Of a stretch of DNA of 12,148 nt, positions 1 through 5,514 are shown piece after piece. The notes beneath the pieces were generated by a model, which worked only from the letters and a program-made list of their open reading frames with translations, was not told the origin of the DNA and searched no databases. Position 1 is the first letter of the stretch, and each line of letters begins with the position of its first letter. A program made the translations under genes and the position numbers. This DNA comes from LiPW-15 sp964530925 (lineage in GTDB: Bacteria; Patescibacteriota; Minisyncoccia; UBA6257; 2-01-FULL-56-20), in contig CAZHBZ010000017.1 in the NCBI GenBank assembly GCA_964530925.1, positions 1 to 12,148 on the forward strand, given 5' to 3'.

Positions 1-2
1 TG

Positions 3-290
3 GAAGCGGTGCGGGTGGAAGGGTCCGACAAACTTATAAAGATGCAGCTTGCCGCGGGCGACAAGGATGAGGCCGGGAATCCAATTAACCGTCAGATTTT
101 GGGAGGAATCGGCAAGTTTTACGAACCGGAACAGTTAGTGGGTAAGGAGATAGTTATTGTTGCCAATTTGGAACCGAGAGCGTTAATGGGCGAGGAATCG
201 AACGGGATGCTTTTGGCCGCGAGCGATGAGGCGGGAATCACGATTTTATGTCCCGACAGGGAAGCTGCGCCGGGGAGCGGAATTAAGTAA
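3..290 (+). CDS. metG: Methionyl-tRNA synthetase C-terminal tRNA-binding domain (3' fragment)
   Basis: The reading frame is open from the window edge to TAA at 288-290, so this is the 3' end of a longer gene. The peptide matches the EMAP/Trbp111-type OB-fold at the C-terminus of many bacterial methionyl-tRNA synthetases: VEGSDKL near its start, then GGIGKFYEPEQLVGK, then VANLEPRALMGEESNGMLLAA. In that family the domain binds tRNA non-specifically and dimerises the synthetase. The catalytic HIGH and KMSKS regions would lie upstream and are not visible. A free-standing Trbp111-like protein or a PheT N-terminal domain is possible, but the sequence stops right after the domain, as MetG does. The GTG at 9-11 is in frame but is probably internal. 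A heptamer repeat starts at the base after the stop. Confidence 0.82.
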   Translation, partial: EAVRVEGSDKLIKMQLAAGDKDEAGNPINRQILGGIGKFYEPEQLVGKEIVIVANLEPRALMGEESNGMLLAASDEAGITILCPDREAAPGSGIK

Positions 291-321
291 TAGAATCTAG
301 AATTTAGAACGTAGAATCTAG
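291..321 (+). repeat. Heptamer tandem array TAGAATN, 4 units
   Basis: Four consecutive 7-bp units (291-297, 298-304, 305-311, 312-318) follow the pattern TAGAATN, with one unit reading TAGAACG, and then a trailing TAG. The array begins at the base after the metG stop codon and nearly fills the gap before nth. Because 7 is not a multiple of 3, successive TAG triplets fall in all three forward frames. The same unit recurs at 4615-4645. Confidence 0.85.
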
Positions 322-330
322 TAGAAAACT

Positions 331-972
331 ATGCCCAGACAAAACGGGGAACTTAAAACCAGAAAAGCGAGGGCGAGAAGAACCGTCGCGGCGCTTAAGA
401 AGCTTTTGCCGAAATCAAAGATAGCTTTGGATTTTGGCGATCCATGGCAATTGTTGGTCGCCGTTGTTTTGTCCGCCCAATGCACCGATAAAAAAGTGAA
501 TGAAGTTACGCCGGTGTTGTTTAAAAAATATCCCAAGCTGGGAAATTATTTGAAAGCCAAGCAATCGGAATTCGAAAAGGATATAAAACCTACGGGTTTC
601 TATCGCAATAAGGCTAAAAATATCCTGGCCGCGGCGAAAGTGGTCAAAGAAAAGTTTGGAGGAAAAGTTCCCAAAACTATGGAAGAGATGCTTGCTATCC
701 CGGGGATTGGCCGGAAGAGCGCGAATGTTATTCTCGCGAACGCTTATGGCATCGTGGTCGGCATCGCAGTTGATACGCATGTTATCAGGCTTTCGCAAAA
801 ACTCGGACTTACGAAGAATAAGAATCCCGAGAAAATAGAAAAAGACCTCAAAGAAATTGTCCCGAAAAAAGATTGGTATGACTTTAACTATCGTTTGATA
901 GATTATGGCAGGCAGTATTGCCCGGCGCGCCCGCATGACCATGCGAAGTGTCCACTAACAAAATATAATTAG
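331..972 (+). CDS. nth: Endonuclease III-like DNA glycosylase/AP lyase
   Basis: A 213-residue protein of the HhH-GPD superfamily, close to the usual Nth length (E. coli 211). Endonuclease III removes oxidised pyrimidines and nicks the abasic site in base-excision repair. The helix-hairpin-helix reads LAIPGIGRKSANVILANAYG (residues 121-140), with the catalytic lysine as K129. The catalytic aspartate is D148 in AVDTHVIRL. The C-terminal [4Fe-4S] motif is altered. In E. coli it is C-x6-C-x2-C-x5-C; here the equivalent positions are C197, H204, C207 and N213, with spacing kept but two cysteines lost. The cluster is therefore probably absent or changed. The ATG at 331 has no SD and follows the heptamer array. 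The frame ends at TAG 970-972, just ahead of an inverted repeat. Confidence 0.95.
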   Translation: MPRQNGELKTRKARARRTVAALKKLLPKSKIALDFGDPWQLLVAVVLSAQCTDKKVNEVTPVLFKKYPKLGNYLKAKQSEFEKDIKPTGFYRNKAKNILAAAKVVKEKFGGKVPKTMEEMLAIPGIGRKSANVILANAYGIVVGIAVDTHVIRLSQKLGLTKNKNPEKIEKDLKEIVPKKDWYDFNYRLIDYGRQYCPARPHDHAKCPLTKYN

Positions 973-976
973 CAAA

Positions 977-1012
977 TTGACATACCAACATACTTGAGAA
1001 TGTTGGTATGTT
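977..1012 (+). promoter_or_regulatory. Inverted repeat overlapping a likely truB promoter
   Basis: A perfect 11-bp inverted repeat (981-991 CATACCAACAT, 1000-1010 ATGTTGGTATG) surrounds an 8-base loop. It overlaps a consensus -35 hexamer TTGACA (977-982) and an extended -10-like TGGTATGTT (1004-1012), although the spacing between those two is too long for one standard promoter. The extended -10 would start transcription near 1018, giving a leader of about 6 nt before ATG 1025. The repeat could be an operator for a dimeric repressor or a terminator stem for nth. No T-run follows it, which favours an operator. Confidence 0.5.
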
Positions 1013-1024
1013 GTTGTGACGAAT

Positions 1025-1650
1025 ATGAATAAAATATTTTCTATATATAAGCCCAAAGGACCGACCTCTTTTGATATCATTCGCAGGATTCAAAAAGCTT
1101 TGGGGCAAAGGAAGGGAATTGGCCATGCGGGGACTTTGGATCCGCTAGCTTCTGGAGTTTTGGTAATCGGTATTGGACGGGAAGCGACAAAGAAGCTCGG
1201 AGAAATTGTCGGAAAAGAAAAAGAATATATCGCTAAAGTTTATCTAGGGAAAACCAGTACGACCGATGATGAGGAGGGGGAGAAGACAGAGCATGAAGCA
1301 AAAAATATTCCGACTAGGGAGGAAGTTGAAGCGGCGGTGAAAACTTTTATTGGCACCATTATGCAAACTCCGCCGATCTATAGCGCGCTTAAATTTGGAG
1401 GCCAGACCGCCTATTCCCTGGCCCGTAAAGGTAAAAACGTGGAGTTAAAAGCAAGGCCTATAGAAATCAAAGGTATAGAGGTTTTGAGCTACGAGTGGCC
1501 GATTCTGATGCTCCGGATTGAAACAGGTCCTGGGGCCTATATACGGGCTTTGGCGAGGGATATAGGGATAAAATTAGGGATTGGAGGGGCATATTTAGCC
1601 GATTTGGAGCGCACCAGGGTGGGAGAGTTTACTAAAGAAAATTCCATGAC
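1025..1650 (+). CDS. truB: tRNA pseudouridine(55) synthase TruB (3' end in gap)
   Basis: TruB isomerises U55 in the T-loop of tRNAs to pseudouridine. The N-terminus has YKPKGPTSFDIIRRI, and the catalytic motif GHAGTLDPLASGVL puts the nucleophilic aspartate at D39. Downstream are the family motifs GKTSTTDDEEG, TPPIYSALKFGG and GAYIRALARDIG, then LERTRVGEFTKENS just before the 100-N gap. About 209 residues are visible. Short TruB proteins without a PUA domain run to roughly 210-240 residues, so little may be missing. A GTG at 1016 is in frame, but ATG 1025 starts the conserved region more naturally and follows the extended -10 element. Read across the gap, this frame joins the next gene; that fusion is an artefact of the N-run. 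There is no SD. Confidence 0.94.
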
Positions 1651-1750
1651 NNNNNNNNNNNNNNNNNNNNNNNNNNNNNNNNNNNNNNNNNNNNNNNNNN
1701 NNNNNNNNNNNNNNNNNNNNNNNNNNNNNNNNNNNNNNNNNNNNNNNNNN
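1651..1750. other. Scaffold gap 1 (100 N)
   Basis: Exactly 100 N separate the end of truB from the body of the methyltransferase gene. The flanking bases share no overlap, so real sequence is missing and the true length is unknown. The missing part should hold the truB stop codon and the methyltransferase start. Confidence 0.97.
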
Positions 1751-2008
1751 AATTTCAAGAAAAAGGTTTTGGAGGTGGTGAAAAAGATCCCCAAGGGGAG
1801 CGTGTTGAGCTACAAGCAGGTGGCGGCGAAGGCGGGAAATTCTAGAGCGGCGAGAGCCGTGGGAATGATAATGAAAAACAACAAGGATAAGAATGTGCCT
1901 TGCCACAGGGTCATTCTTTCGAGTGGGAAGCTCGGCGGATATAATGGCAACTTGGGTGAGAAGCGGGCGCTCTTGAGGGCAGAAGGATACTTTAGCAACA
2001 GCAAGTAG
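1751..2008 (+). CDS. Methylated-DNA--protein-cysteine methyltransferase (5' end in gap)
   Basis: The 85 visible residues are the C-terminal domain of the O6-alkylguanine-DNA alkyltransferase family (Ogt/Ada/MGMT), which moves alkyl groups from guanine O6 to its own cysteine. They contain KIPKGSVLSYKQVAAKAG (helix-turn-helix region), ARAVGMIMKNN, and the active-site box VPCHRVI with the acceptor cysteine present. GKLGGYNG and the terminal ERALL-like stretch follow. The cysteine makes this a likely active transferase and not an alkyltransferase-like protein, where it is usually replaced by tryptophan. Stand-alone short forms of about 90-110 residues are common, so only a few N-terminal residues may lie in the gap. 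The last codons and the TAG stop (2006-2008) fall inside a heptamer repeat, so the repeat has replaced or extended the native C-terminus. Confidence 0.9.
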   Translation, partial: NFKKKVLEVVKKIPKGSVLSYKQVAAKAGNSRAARAVGMIMKNNKDKNVPCHRVILSSGKLGGYNGNLGEKRALLRAEGYFSNSK

Positions 2009-2022
2009 TAGGTAGTAAGTAG
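2000..2022 (+). repeat. Heptamer array AGTANGT overlapping a stop codon
   Basis: Three 7-bp units (2000-2006, 2007-2013, 2014-2020) of the form AGTANGT, the first diverged to AGCAAGT, are followed by AG. The methyltransferase stop codon lies inside the array. On the other strand the unit matches the heptamers found inside tgt at 2707-2734. Confidence 0.72.
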
Positions 2023-2039
2023 AAAAACATTAGAGAATT

Positions 2040-2088
2040 TGTTATAAGTCATTAGTCATAAGTTATAAGTAATCAGTCATCAGTCATT
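2040..2088 (+). repeat. Heptamer array AGTNATN, 6-7 units
   Basis: Six units in perfect 7-bp register (2047-2088) follow AGTNATN, for example AGTCATT and AGTAATC. A seventh diverged unit lies at 2040-2046. The array fills most of the gap upstream of tgt and contains TAG or TAA in all three forward frames. It differs in sequence from the TAGAATN arrays but shares their 7-bp period. Confidence 0.85.
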
Positions 2089-2101
2089 CTTCTTTATTTA
2101 T

Positions 2102-3262
2102 ATGGAATTCAAAATATTAAAACGTTCCAAAAAGTCTAAAGCCCGGTTGGGGGTTTTAAAGACGCCGCATGGGGAAGTGGAAACTCCGGCGATGGTGCCT
2201 GTGGCGACCCAGGGGACCGTTAAAACATTAACTTCGGAGGAAGTGGCGAAAGCGGGCACCCAGCTTTTGATAGCCAACACCTTTCATCTCCATTTGAAGC
2301 CCGGAGAGGAATTGGTGAAAGAAATGGGCGGGCTCCAAAAATACATGAACTGGAAGCGACCCCTCATGACCGACTCCGGAGGGTTCCAGGTGTTCAGTTT
2401 GGGATTCGGGCGCGAGCACGGGATGGGGAAAATCTTGAAAAGCAAATCCGATACTAGAGTGGTGGAAGGGCAGCAGCCGAAACTTTTGAAGATTACCGAC
2501 GACGGAGTGCAATTCACTTCGCCCGTGGATGGAAAGAAAATATTTTTAAATCCGGAAAAATCCATAAAGATACAGGAGGCCTTGGGCGCTGATATTATCT
2601 TTGCTTTTGACGAGTGCACCTCGCCCGTGGCGACACACGAATACACGCGAGTGTCATTGGAGCGGACGCACCGTTGGGCGCTTGAATCTCTAGACGCGCA
2701 TTCCCGACTCACTACCAACTACTCACGACAAACTAAATCTTCTTTGTATGGCATCGTGCAGGGCGGGAAGTTCAAAGATTTGAGGCAGGAGTCAGCGAAG
2801 TTTATCGGTTCGCAACCCTTTAATGGATTCGGCATTGGCGGGGAGTTTGGAGACGATAAAAAAGTGATGACCGATATGCTCGGCTGGGTTTTGAAGGAAT
2901 TGCCGGACGAAAAACCGAGACATCTTTTAGGTATTGGTTATTTGGAAGATATTCCGAAAGTTATAAAAGCCGGAGTAGATACCTTTGATTGTATCGTACC
3001 CACTCGCTACGCGCGGCATGGAACTGCCTTCACTGCTTCCGGAAAATTGGATATTTCAAAGAGTGTGTATCTTAAAGACAAAAAGCCGTTGGACCCGAAG
3101 TGCGATTGCGAAGTTTGCGCGAATTATTCAAGGAGTTATATCGCTCATCTATTTAAAGCCAAAGAGATAACCGCTTTGCGCCACCTTACTTACCACAATA
3201 TTTATTTCTTCAACAACTTTGTGGCAAGGTTGAGGGGGGAGATAAGGAGGGGAAAGATATAA
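2102..3262 (+). CDS. tgt: tRNA-guanine transglycosylase (queuosine pathway)
   Basis: TGT exchanges the wobble guanine 34 of GUN-anticodon tRNAs for preQ1, or for queuine in some lineages. At 386 residues it matches the bacterial family. The general acid/base motif TDSGGFQVF gives D91, GVDTFDCIVPTR gives the nucleophile D296, and GIVQGG lies at 217-222. The zinc site is C334, C336, C339 and H365. Two features are odd. The preQ1-pocket segment reads GIGGEFGDD (244-252), where typical bacterial enzymes have GGLAVGE. The linker before GIVQGG (about residues 201-214) is encoded by a heptamer repeat at 2707-2734. No SD precedes ATG 2102. queA, the next pathway enzyme, is 320 bp downstream beyond a gene on the other strand. 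Confidence 0.96.
   Translation: MEFKILKRSKKSKARLGVLKTPHGEVETPAMVPVATQGTVKTLTSEEVAKAGTQLLIANTFHLHLKPGEELVKEMGGLQKYMNWKRPLMTDSGGFQVFSLGFGREHGMGKILKSKSDTRVVEGQQPKLLKITDDGVQFTSPVDGKKIFLNPEKSIKIQEALGADIIFAFDECTSPVATHEYTRVSLERTHRWALESLDAHSRLTTNYSRQTKSSLYGIVQGGKFKDLRQESAKFIGSQPFNGFGIGGEFGDDKKVMTDMLGWVLKELPDEKPRHLLGIGYLEDIPKVIKAGVDTFDCIVPTRYARHGTAFTASGKLDISKSVYLKDKKPLDPKCDCEVCANYSRSYIAHLFKAKEITALRHLTYHNIYFFNNFVARLRGEIRRGKI
2707..2734 (+). repeat. Heptamer array inside the tgt coding region
   Basis: Four consecutive 7-bp units (2707-2713 ACTCACT, 2714-2720 ACCAACT, 2721-2727 ACTCACG, 2728-2734 ACAAACT) follow a loose ACNNACT pattern. They encode the LTTNYSRQT stretch, in a surface linker just before the conserved GIVQGG motif. 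The reverse complement resembles the array at 2000-2022. This suggests the repeat inserted into coding DNA where the protein tolerates it. Confidence 0.62.
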
Positions 3263-3266
3263 AATG

Positions 3267-3287
3267 AAAAAGGACCCCTAAGGGTCC
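3267..3287 (-). terminator. Intrinsic terminator of the small membrane-protein gene
   Basis: Read on the - strand, GGACCC and GGGTCC (3272-3277 and 3282-3287) form a 6-bp stem with a 4-base loop, followed by five T (3267-3271). The stop codon of the - strand gene lies in the loop. The tgt gene ends at 3262, so the element sits between convergent genes; it has no T-run in the + direction. Confidence 0.8.
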
Positions 3288-3538
3288 CTGGGAGCTTTGT
3301 GGATGCGGTGTAATCGTAGAATTGCTCTGATCCTTGCGATAACTACCTTGACCACTGCCAAAGGAGCTATGATTGAAAGCAATATCTCGCCTTCAAGTTT
3401 CAGGACACCGTCTTTGTTGGCTTTCATGGTGAAGATGAAGCCGACGATCATCCAGATTGCTGCGACAATCGGACTGATGAGGAAGGCTAGAGCGGCATAG
3501 AAAAGAAGAGCGACTATCACAGAAAACAGCAAGAACAT
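3278..3538 (-). CDS. Small membrane protein of unknown function
   Basis: An 86-residue protein that I do not recognise. Residues 1-38 are almost all hydrophobic and probably form two membrane segments separated by SP at about 22-23. A second hydrophobic stretch, about 51-68, follows a short polar loop containing KANKDGVLKLEGE. The C-terminus is strongly basic (ARIRAILRLHRIHK), consistent with a cytoplasmic tail by the positive-inside rule. Expression signals argue that it is real. A near-consensus promoter (TTGACA, 18-bp spacer, TATAAA) lies at 3560-3589, an SD (GAGGTG) sits 8 bases before the ATG, and a terminator overlaps its stop. It is divergent from queA and convergent with tgt, so it is not part of the queuosine operon. 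It could be a single-gene insertion between them. Confidence 0.8.
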   Translation of the reverse strand: MFLLFSVIVALLFYAALAFLISPIVAAIWMIVGFIFTMKANKDGVLKLEGEILLSIIAPLAVVKVVIARIRAILRLHRIHKAPRDP

Positions 3539-3567
3539 TTGGTTTCACCTCTCGGATACTTTATATT
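3539..3567 (+). promoter_or_regulatory. Possible queA promoter
   Basis: TTGGTT (3539-3544) and TATATT (3562-3567) are separated by 17 bp, giving a start near 3574 and a leader of about 9 nt before queA ATG 3583. The -10 matches consensus at five of six positions; the -35 is weaker. It overlaps the opposing promoter at 3560-3589, so the two would compete for polymerase. Confidence 0.45.
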
Positions 3568-3589
3568 CCTTAGAGCGCTTATATGTCAA
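3560..3589 (-). promoter_or_regulatory. Promoter of the small membrane-protein gene
   Basis: On the - strand, a perfect TTGACA (3584-3589) is 18 bp from TATAAA (3560-3565). The predicted start near 3553 is followed by an SD and ATG at 3538. The -35 hexamer lies inside the first codons of queA, so the two genes' control regions interlock. Confidence 0.75.
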
Positions 3590-4617
3590 ACATAGATAAA
3601 GTTTTAAATAAATATGACTATCCGTTTCCGCCGGAATCGATAGCCAACAGACCGGCACACCCCAGGGATTCGGCGAAACTTTTGGTTTATGACCGCAAAA
3701 CGAAAGCGGTTGACTTTGATACTTTTAAAAACCTTGGGAAATATCTGCCCGCCGGTTCGGTTCTTGTTTTAAACGATACGAAAGTTCTGCCGGCGAGGTT
3801 GCCGCTTAAAAAAGAAACCGGAGGAATTGTAAAGATTTTATACCTCGAAACAAGCGGCAAAAATATAAAAGCTTTGTCACCGAAGAAGCTCAGGGCAGGG
3901 GAAAAGCTTTTTTTATCGAACGGGAAATATTTTACAACAGTAGACATCCGGGACGGGGAATATCTTTTAAGGCCGTCATTTGGCGCGAAGGATATTTACT
4001 CGGTGCTCAAAAAATACGGGAAAACGCCGCTGCCGCCATATATTAAGAATGTTCCATTAACGGAGATAAAGATCCGAGAGGAATATCAGACGGTTTTTGC
4101 GAGAGTTTTGGGATCGGTGGCGGCGCCGACGGCATCGCTACATTTTACGCGCGGGTTGCTTTGCGATCTTAAAAAACTGGGGATAAAAATAGCTTATGTG
4201 ACCTTGCATGTGGGCCTAGGCACTTTTGCGTCGCTTACAGAAGAGAATCTTAAAAGCGGGAAGCTTCATGCGGAATATTATGAGATAAGTCCGAAAACCG
4301 CTTCGGCGCTTAATGACGCCAAAAAGAACGGAAAGCGGATAATTCCAGTGGGTACAACGGCACTCAGAACTTTGGAGTCGGCCTGCGTCGGGGGAAAACT
4401 GAAAAGGTTTTCCGGGGAGACGGAATTATTTATTAAAGAAGGGGATAAGTTGAAGTTCGTGGACGGGCTTATCACTAATTTTCACGTGCCACGCTCCAGC
4501 TTGCTTATGCTTGTCTCAGCGCTTCTTGGCCGGAAGAAGCTTTTTGAGCTTTACCGATTGGCGATAAAAAAGAAATTCAGGTTATTTTCGTTTGGGGATG
4601 GAATGCTTGTGAAATAG
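3583..4617 (+). CDS. queA: S-adenosylmethionine:tRNA ribosyltransferase-isomerase
   Basis: QueA transfers and isomerises the ribosyl part of S-adenosylmethionine onto preQ1 at tRNA position 34, forming epoxyqueuosine. The 344-residue length is normal. Family motifs are present in order: YDYPFPPESIANRPAHPRDSAKLLV near the N-terminus starts as YDYPFPPESIA, then VLNDTKVLPARL, YGKTPLPPYIK, VAAPTASLHFT, TLHVGLGTF, LHAEYYEIS, VGTTALRTLES, FVDGLITNFHVPRSSLLMLVSA starting as DGLITNFHVPRS, and FSFGDGML at the end. With tgt nearby it supplies two consecutive queuosine steps. Neither the preQ1 synthesis genes nor the epoxyqueuosine reductase (QueG/QueH) are in this window. ATG 3583 has no SD. The stop TAG (4615-4617) is the first triplet of a heptamer array. 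Confidence 0.97.
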   Translation: MSNIDKVLNKYDYPFPPESIANRPAHPRDSAKLLVYDRKTKAVDFDTFKNLGKYLPAGSVLVLNDTKVLPARLPLKKETGGIVKILYLETSGKNIKALSPKKLRAGEKLFLSNGKYFTTVDIRDGEYLLRPSFGAKDIYSVLKKYGKTPLPPYIKNVPLTEIKIREEYQTVFARVLGSVAAPTASLHFTRGLLCDLKKLGIKIAYVTLHVGLGTFASLTEENLKSGKLHAEYYEISPKTASALNDAKKNGKRIIPVGTTALRTLESACVGGKLKRFSGETELFIKEGDKLKFVDGLITNFHVPRSSLLMLVSALLGRKKLFELYRLAIKKKFRLFSFGDGMLVK

Positions 4618-4645
4618 AATCTAGAATTTAGAATGTAGAATATAG
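4615..4645 (+). repeat. Heptamer array TAGAATN, 4 units, containing the queA stop
   Basis: Four perfect TAGAATN units (4615-4621, 4622-4628, 4629-4635, 4636-4642) plus TAG match the array at 291-321. The first TAG is the queA stop codon. The last TAGAAT (4636-4641) lies 6 bases before ATG 4647, so it could act as the -10 element of a leaderless transcript. The same hexamer serves as the likely -10 at 5173-5178. Confidence 0.85.
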
Positions 4646-4646
4646 T

Positions 4647-5162
4647 ATGACAATGAAAGAATTTTTTGAACTAGGGAAAAATCTTTTACTTCTTTTGGTG
4701 GTTGCTTTGGTTCTGATTTTTGTGGGGCAGACGATATCTTTGACTCCAAAGGCGGGGCAAGAGCCGGTTCGGCCGTCTTCAACGATGGCGTTAGTCACGC
4801 GAGTGATAGATGGTGACACGGTGGTCATCGAGGGAGGAAAAAGCGTGCGGCTTTTGGGAATCGATGCCGATGAGAAAGATGGGCCTTGTTATGAAGAGGC
4901 GAGTGAGCGACTGGAGGAATTGATTTTAAATAAGCAGGTGATGCTTGAAAGAGAACTGAGAGACGGGGATGTTTACGGAAGGCTTTTGCGATATATATTT
5001 TTCGACGGACAGAATGTGGATCTGCAATTAGTGAAAGAGGGATTGGTTTCGGCGCGCGCTTCTTACGAAGGTGGCGTATATGACAAAGAATTTGCGGACG
5101 CGGAATACGCGGCCAAACTGGCAAGGATAGGCTGTAAGTGGTCCCTCACCCTTAAGCCATAG
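4647..5162 (+). CDS. Membrane-anchored staphylococcal nuclease-like (thermonuclease) protein
   Basis: A 171-residue protein with a single N-terminal membrane segment (about 12-29) and an SNase-type OB-fold domain (about 48-165). The calcium and catalytic residues of Staphylococcus nuclease all have counterparts. VIDGDTVVI carries D55 and D57, VRLLGIDADE carries R68, D73 and E76, and DVYGRLLRY carries R112, equivalent to R35, D40, E43 and R87. Activity on DNA or RNA is therefore likely. The anchor would put the domain outside the membrane, suiting breakdown of external nucleic acid; this location is inferred from topology. Two ATGs (4647, 4653) are possible starts, neither with an SD. The stop lies 22 bp upstream of the MazG-like gene. 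Confidence 0.92.
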   Translation: MTMKEFFELGKNLLLLLVVALVLIFVGQTISLTPKAGQEPVRPSSTMALVTRVIDGDTVVIEGGKSVRLLGIDADEKDGPCYEEASERLEELILNKQVMLERELRDGDVYGRLLRYIFFDGQNVDLQLVKEGLVSARASYEGGVYDKEFADAEYAAKLARIGCKWSLTLKP

Positions 5163-5169
5163 ATTGCTG

Positions 5170-5178
5170 TGGTAGAAT
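5170..5178 (+). promoter_or_regulatory. Extended -10 promoter, apparently leaderless
   Basis: TGG followed by TAGAAT (5173-5178) forms an extended -10 element whose predicted start is about 5185, the A of the ATG of the MazG-like gene. No SD is present. The geometry implies a transcript that begins at or next to the start codon. Confidence 0.6.
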
Positions 5179-5184
5179 TAGCCT

Positions 5185-5514
5185 ATGGATTTTAACGAAT
5201 ATCAAAAGCATGCGGATTCTACGGCGATATATCCGAATCGCGGACATAATCTGCCATATGTAACCTTAGGATTGGCCGGAGAAGCCGGCGAAGTTGCGGA
5301 AAAAATAAAAAAACTTATTCGCGACAGGGAAGGAATCGCGGATGAGGATTATAAAAAGGAAATCGCTAAAGAATTGGGCGATGTCTTGTGGTACATCGCG
5401 GAGATGTGCACAGAGCTTGGACTTACGATGGATGAGGCAGCGAAAATGAATATCGAAAAATTGAGTTCCAGAAAACAAAGGGACGCGTTACACGGGGATG
5501 GCGATAACCGCTAA
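5185..5514 (+). CDS. MazG-like nucleotide pyrophosphohydrolase
   Basis: A 109-residue protein of the all-alpha NTP pyrophosphatase superfamily, single-domain MazG-like type. Such enzymes hydrolyse (d)NTPs to NMP and pyrophosphate with magnesium, often removing non-canonical nucleotides. The two metal-binding helices are LGLAGEAGEVAEKIKK, with E36-x2-E39, and KELGDVLWYIAEMC, with E63-x2-D66. The C-terminal NIEKLSSRK stretch is also typical. The exact nucleotide substrate cannot be read from the sequence. It probably starts its own leaderless transcript at 5185. Its TAA stop (5512-5514) is directly followed by the ATG of the exonuclease gene, so the two should be co-transcribed and translationally coupled. 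Confidence 0.92.
   Translation: MDFNEYQKHADSTAIYPNRGHNLPYVTLGLAGEAGEVAEKIKKLIRDREGIADEDYKKEIAKELGDVLWYIAEMCTELGLTMDEAAKMNIEKLSSRKQRDALHGDGDNR

Noticed and set aside
415..942. Long - strand frame opposite nth
   Set aside because: It shows no recognisable domain and lies wholly within a clear nth gene; it is a shadow of the + strand codons.
1016..2008. A TruB-methyltransferase fusion protein read across the gap
   Set aside because: The frame is continuous only because 100 N happen to keep phase. Both halves are complete-looking members of separate families, and the gap length is arbitrary.
2000..2088. CRISPR array
   Set aside because: The units are 7 bp with no spacers, and no cas gene is present.
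2284..2718. - strand frame opposite tgt
   Set aside because: It lies wholly within tgt and lacks any start signal or family motif.
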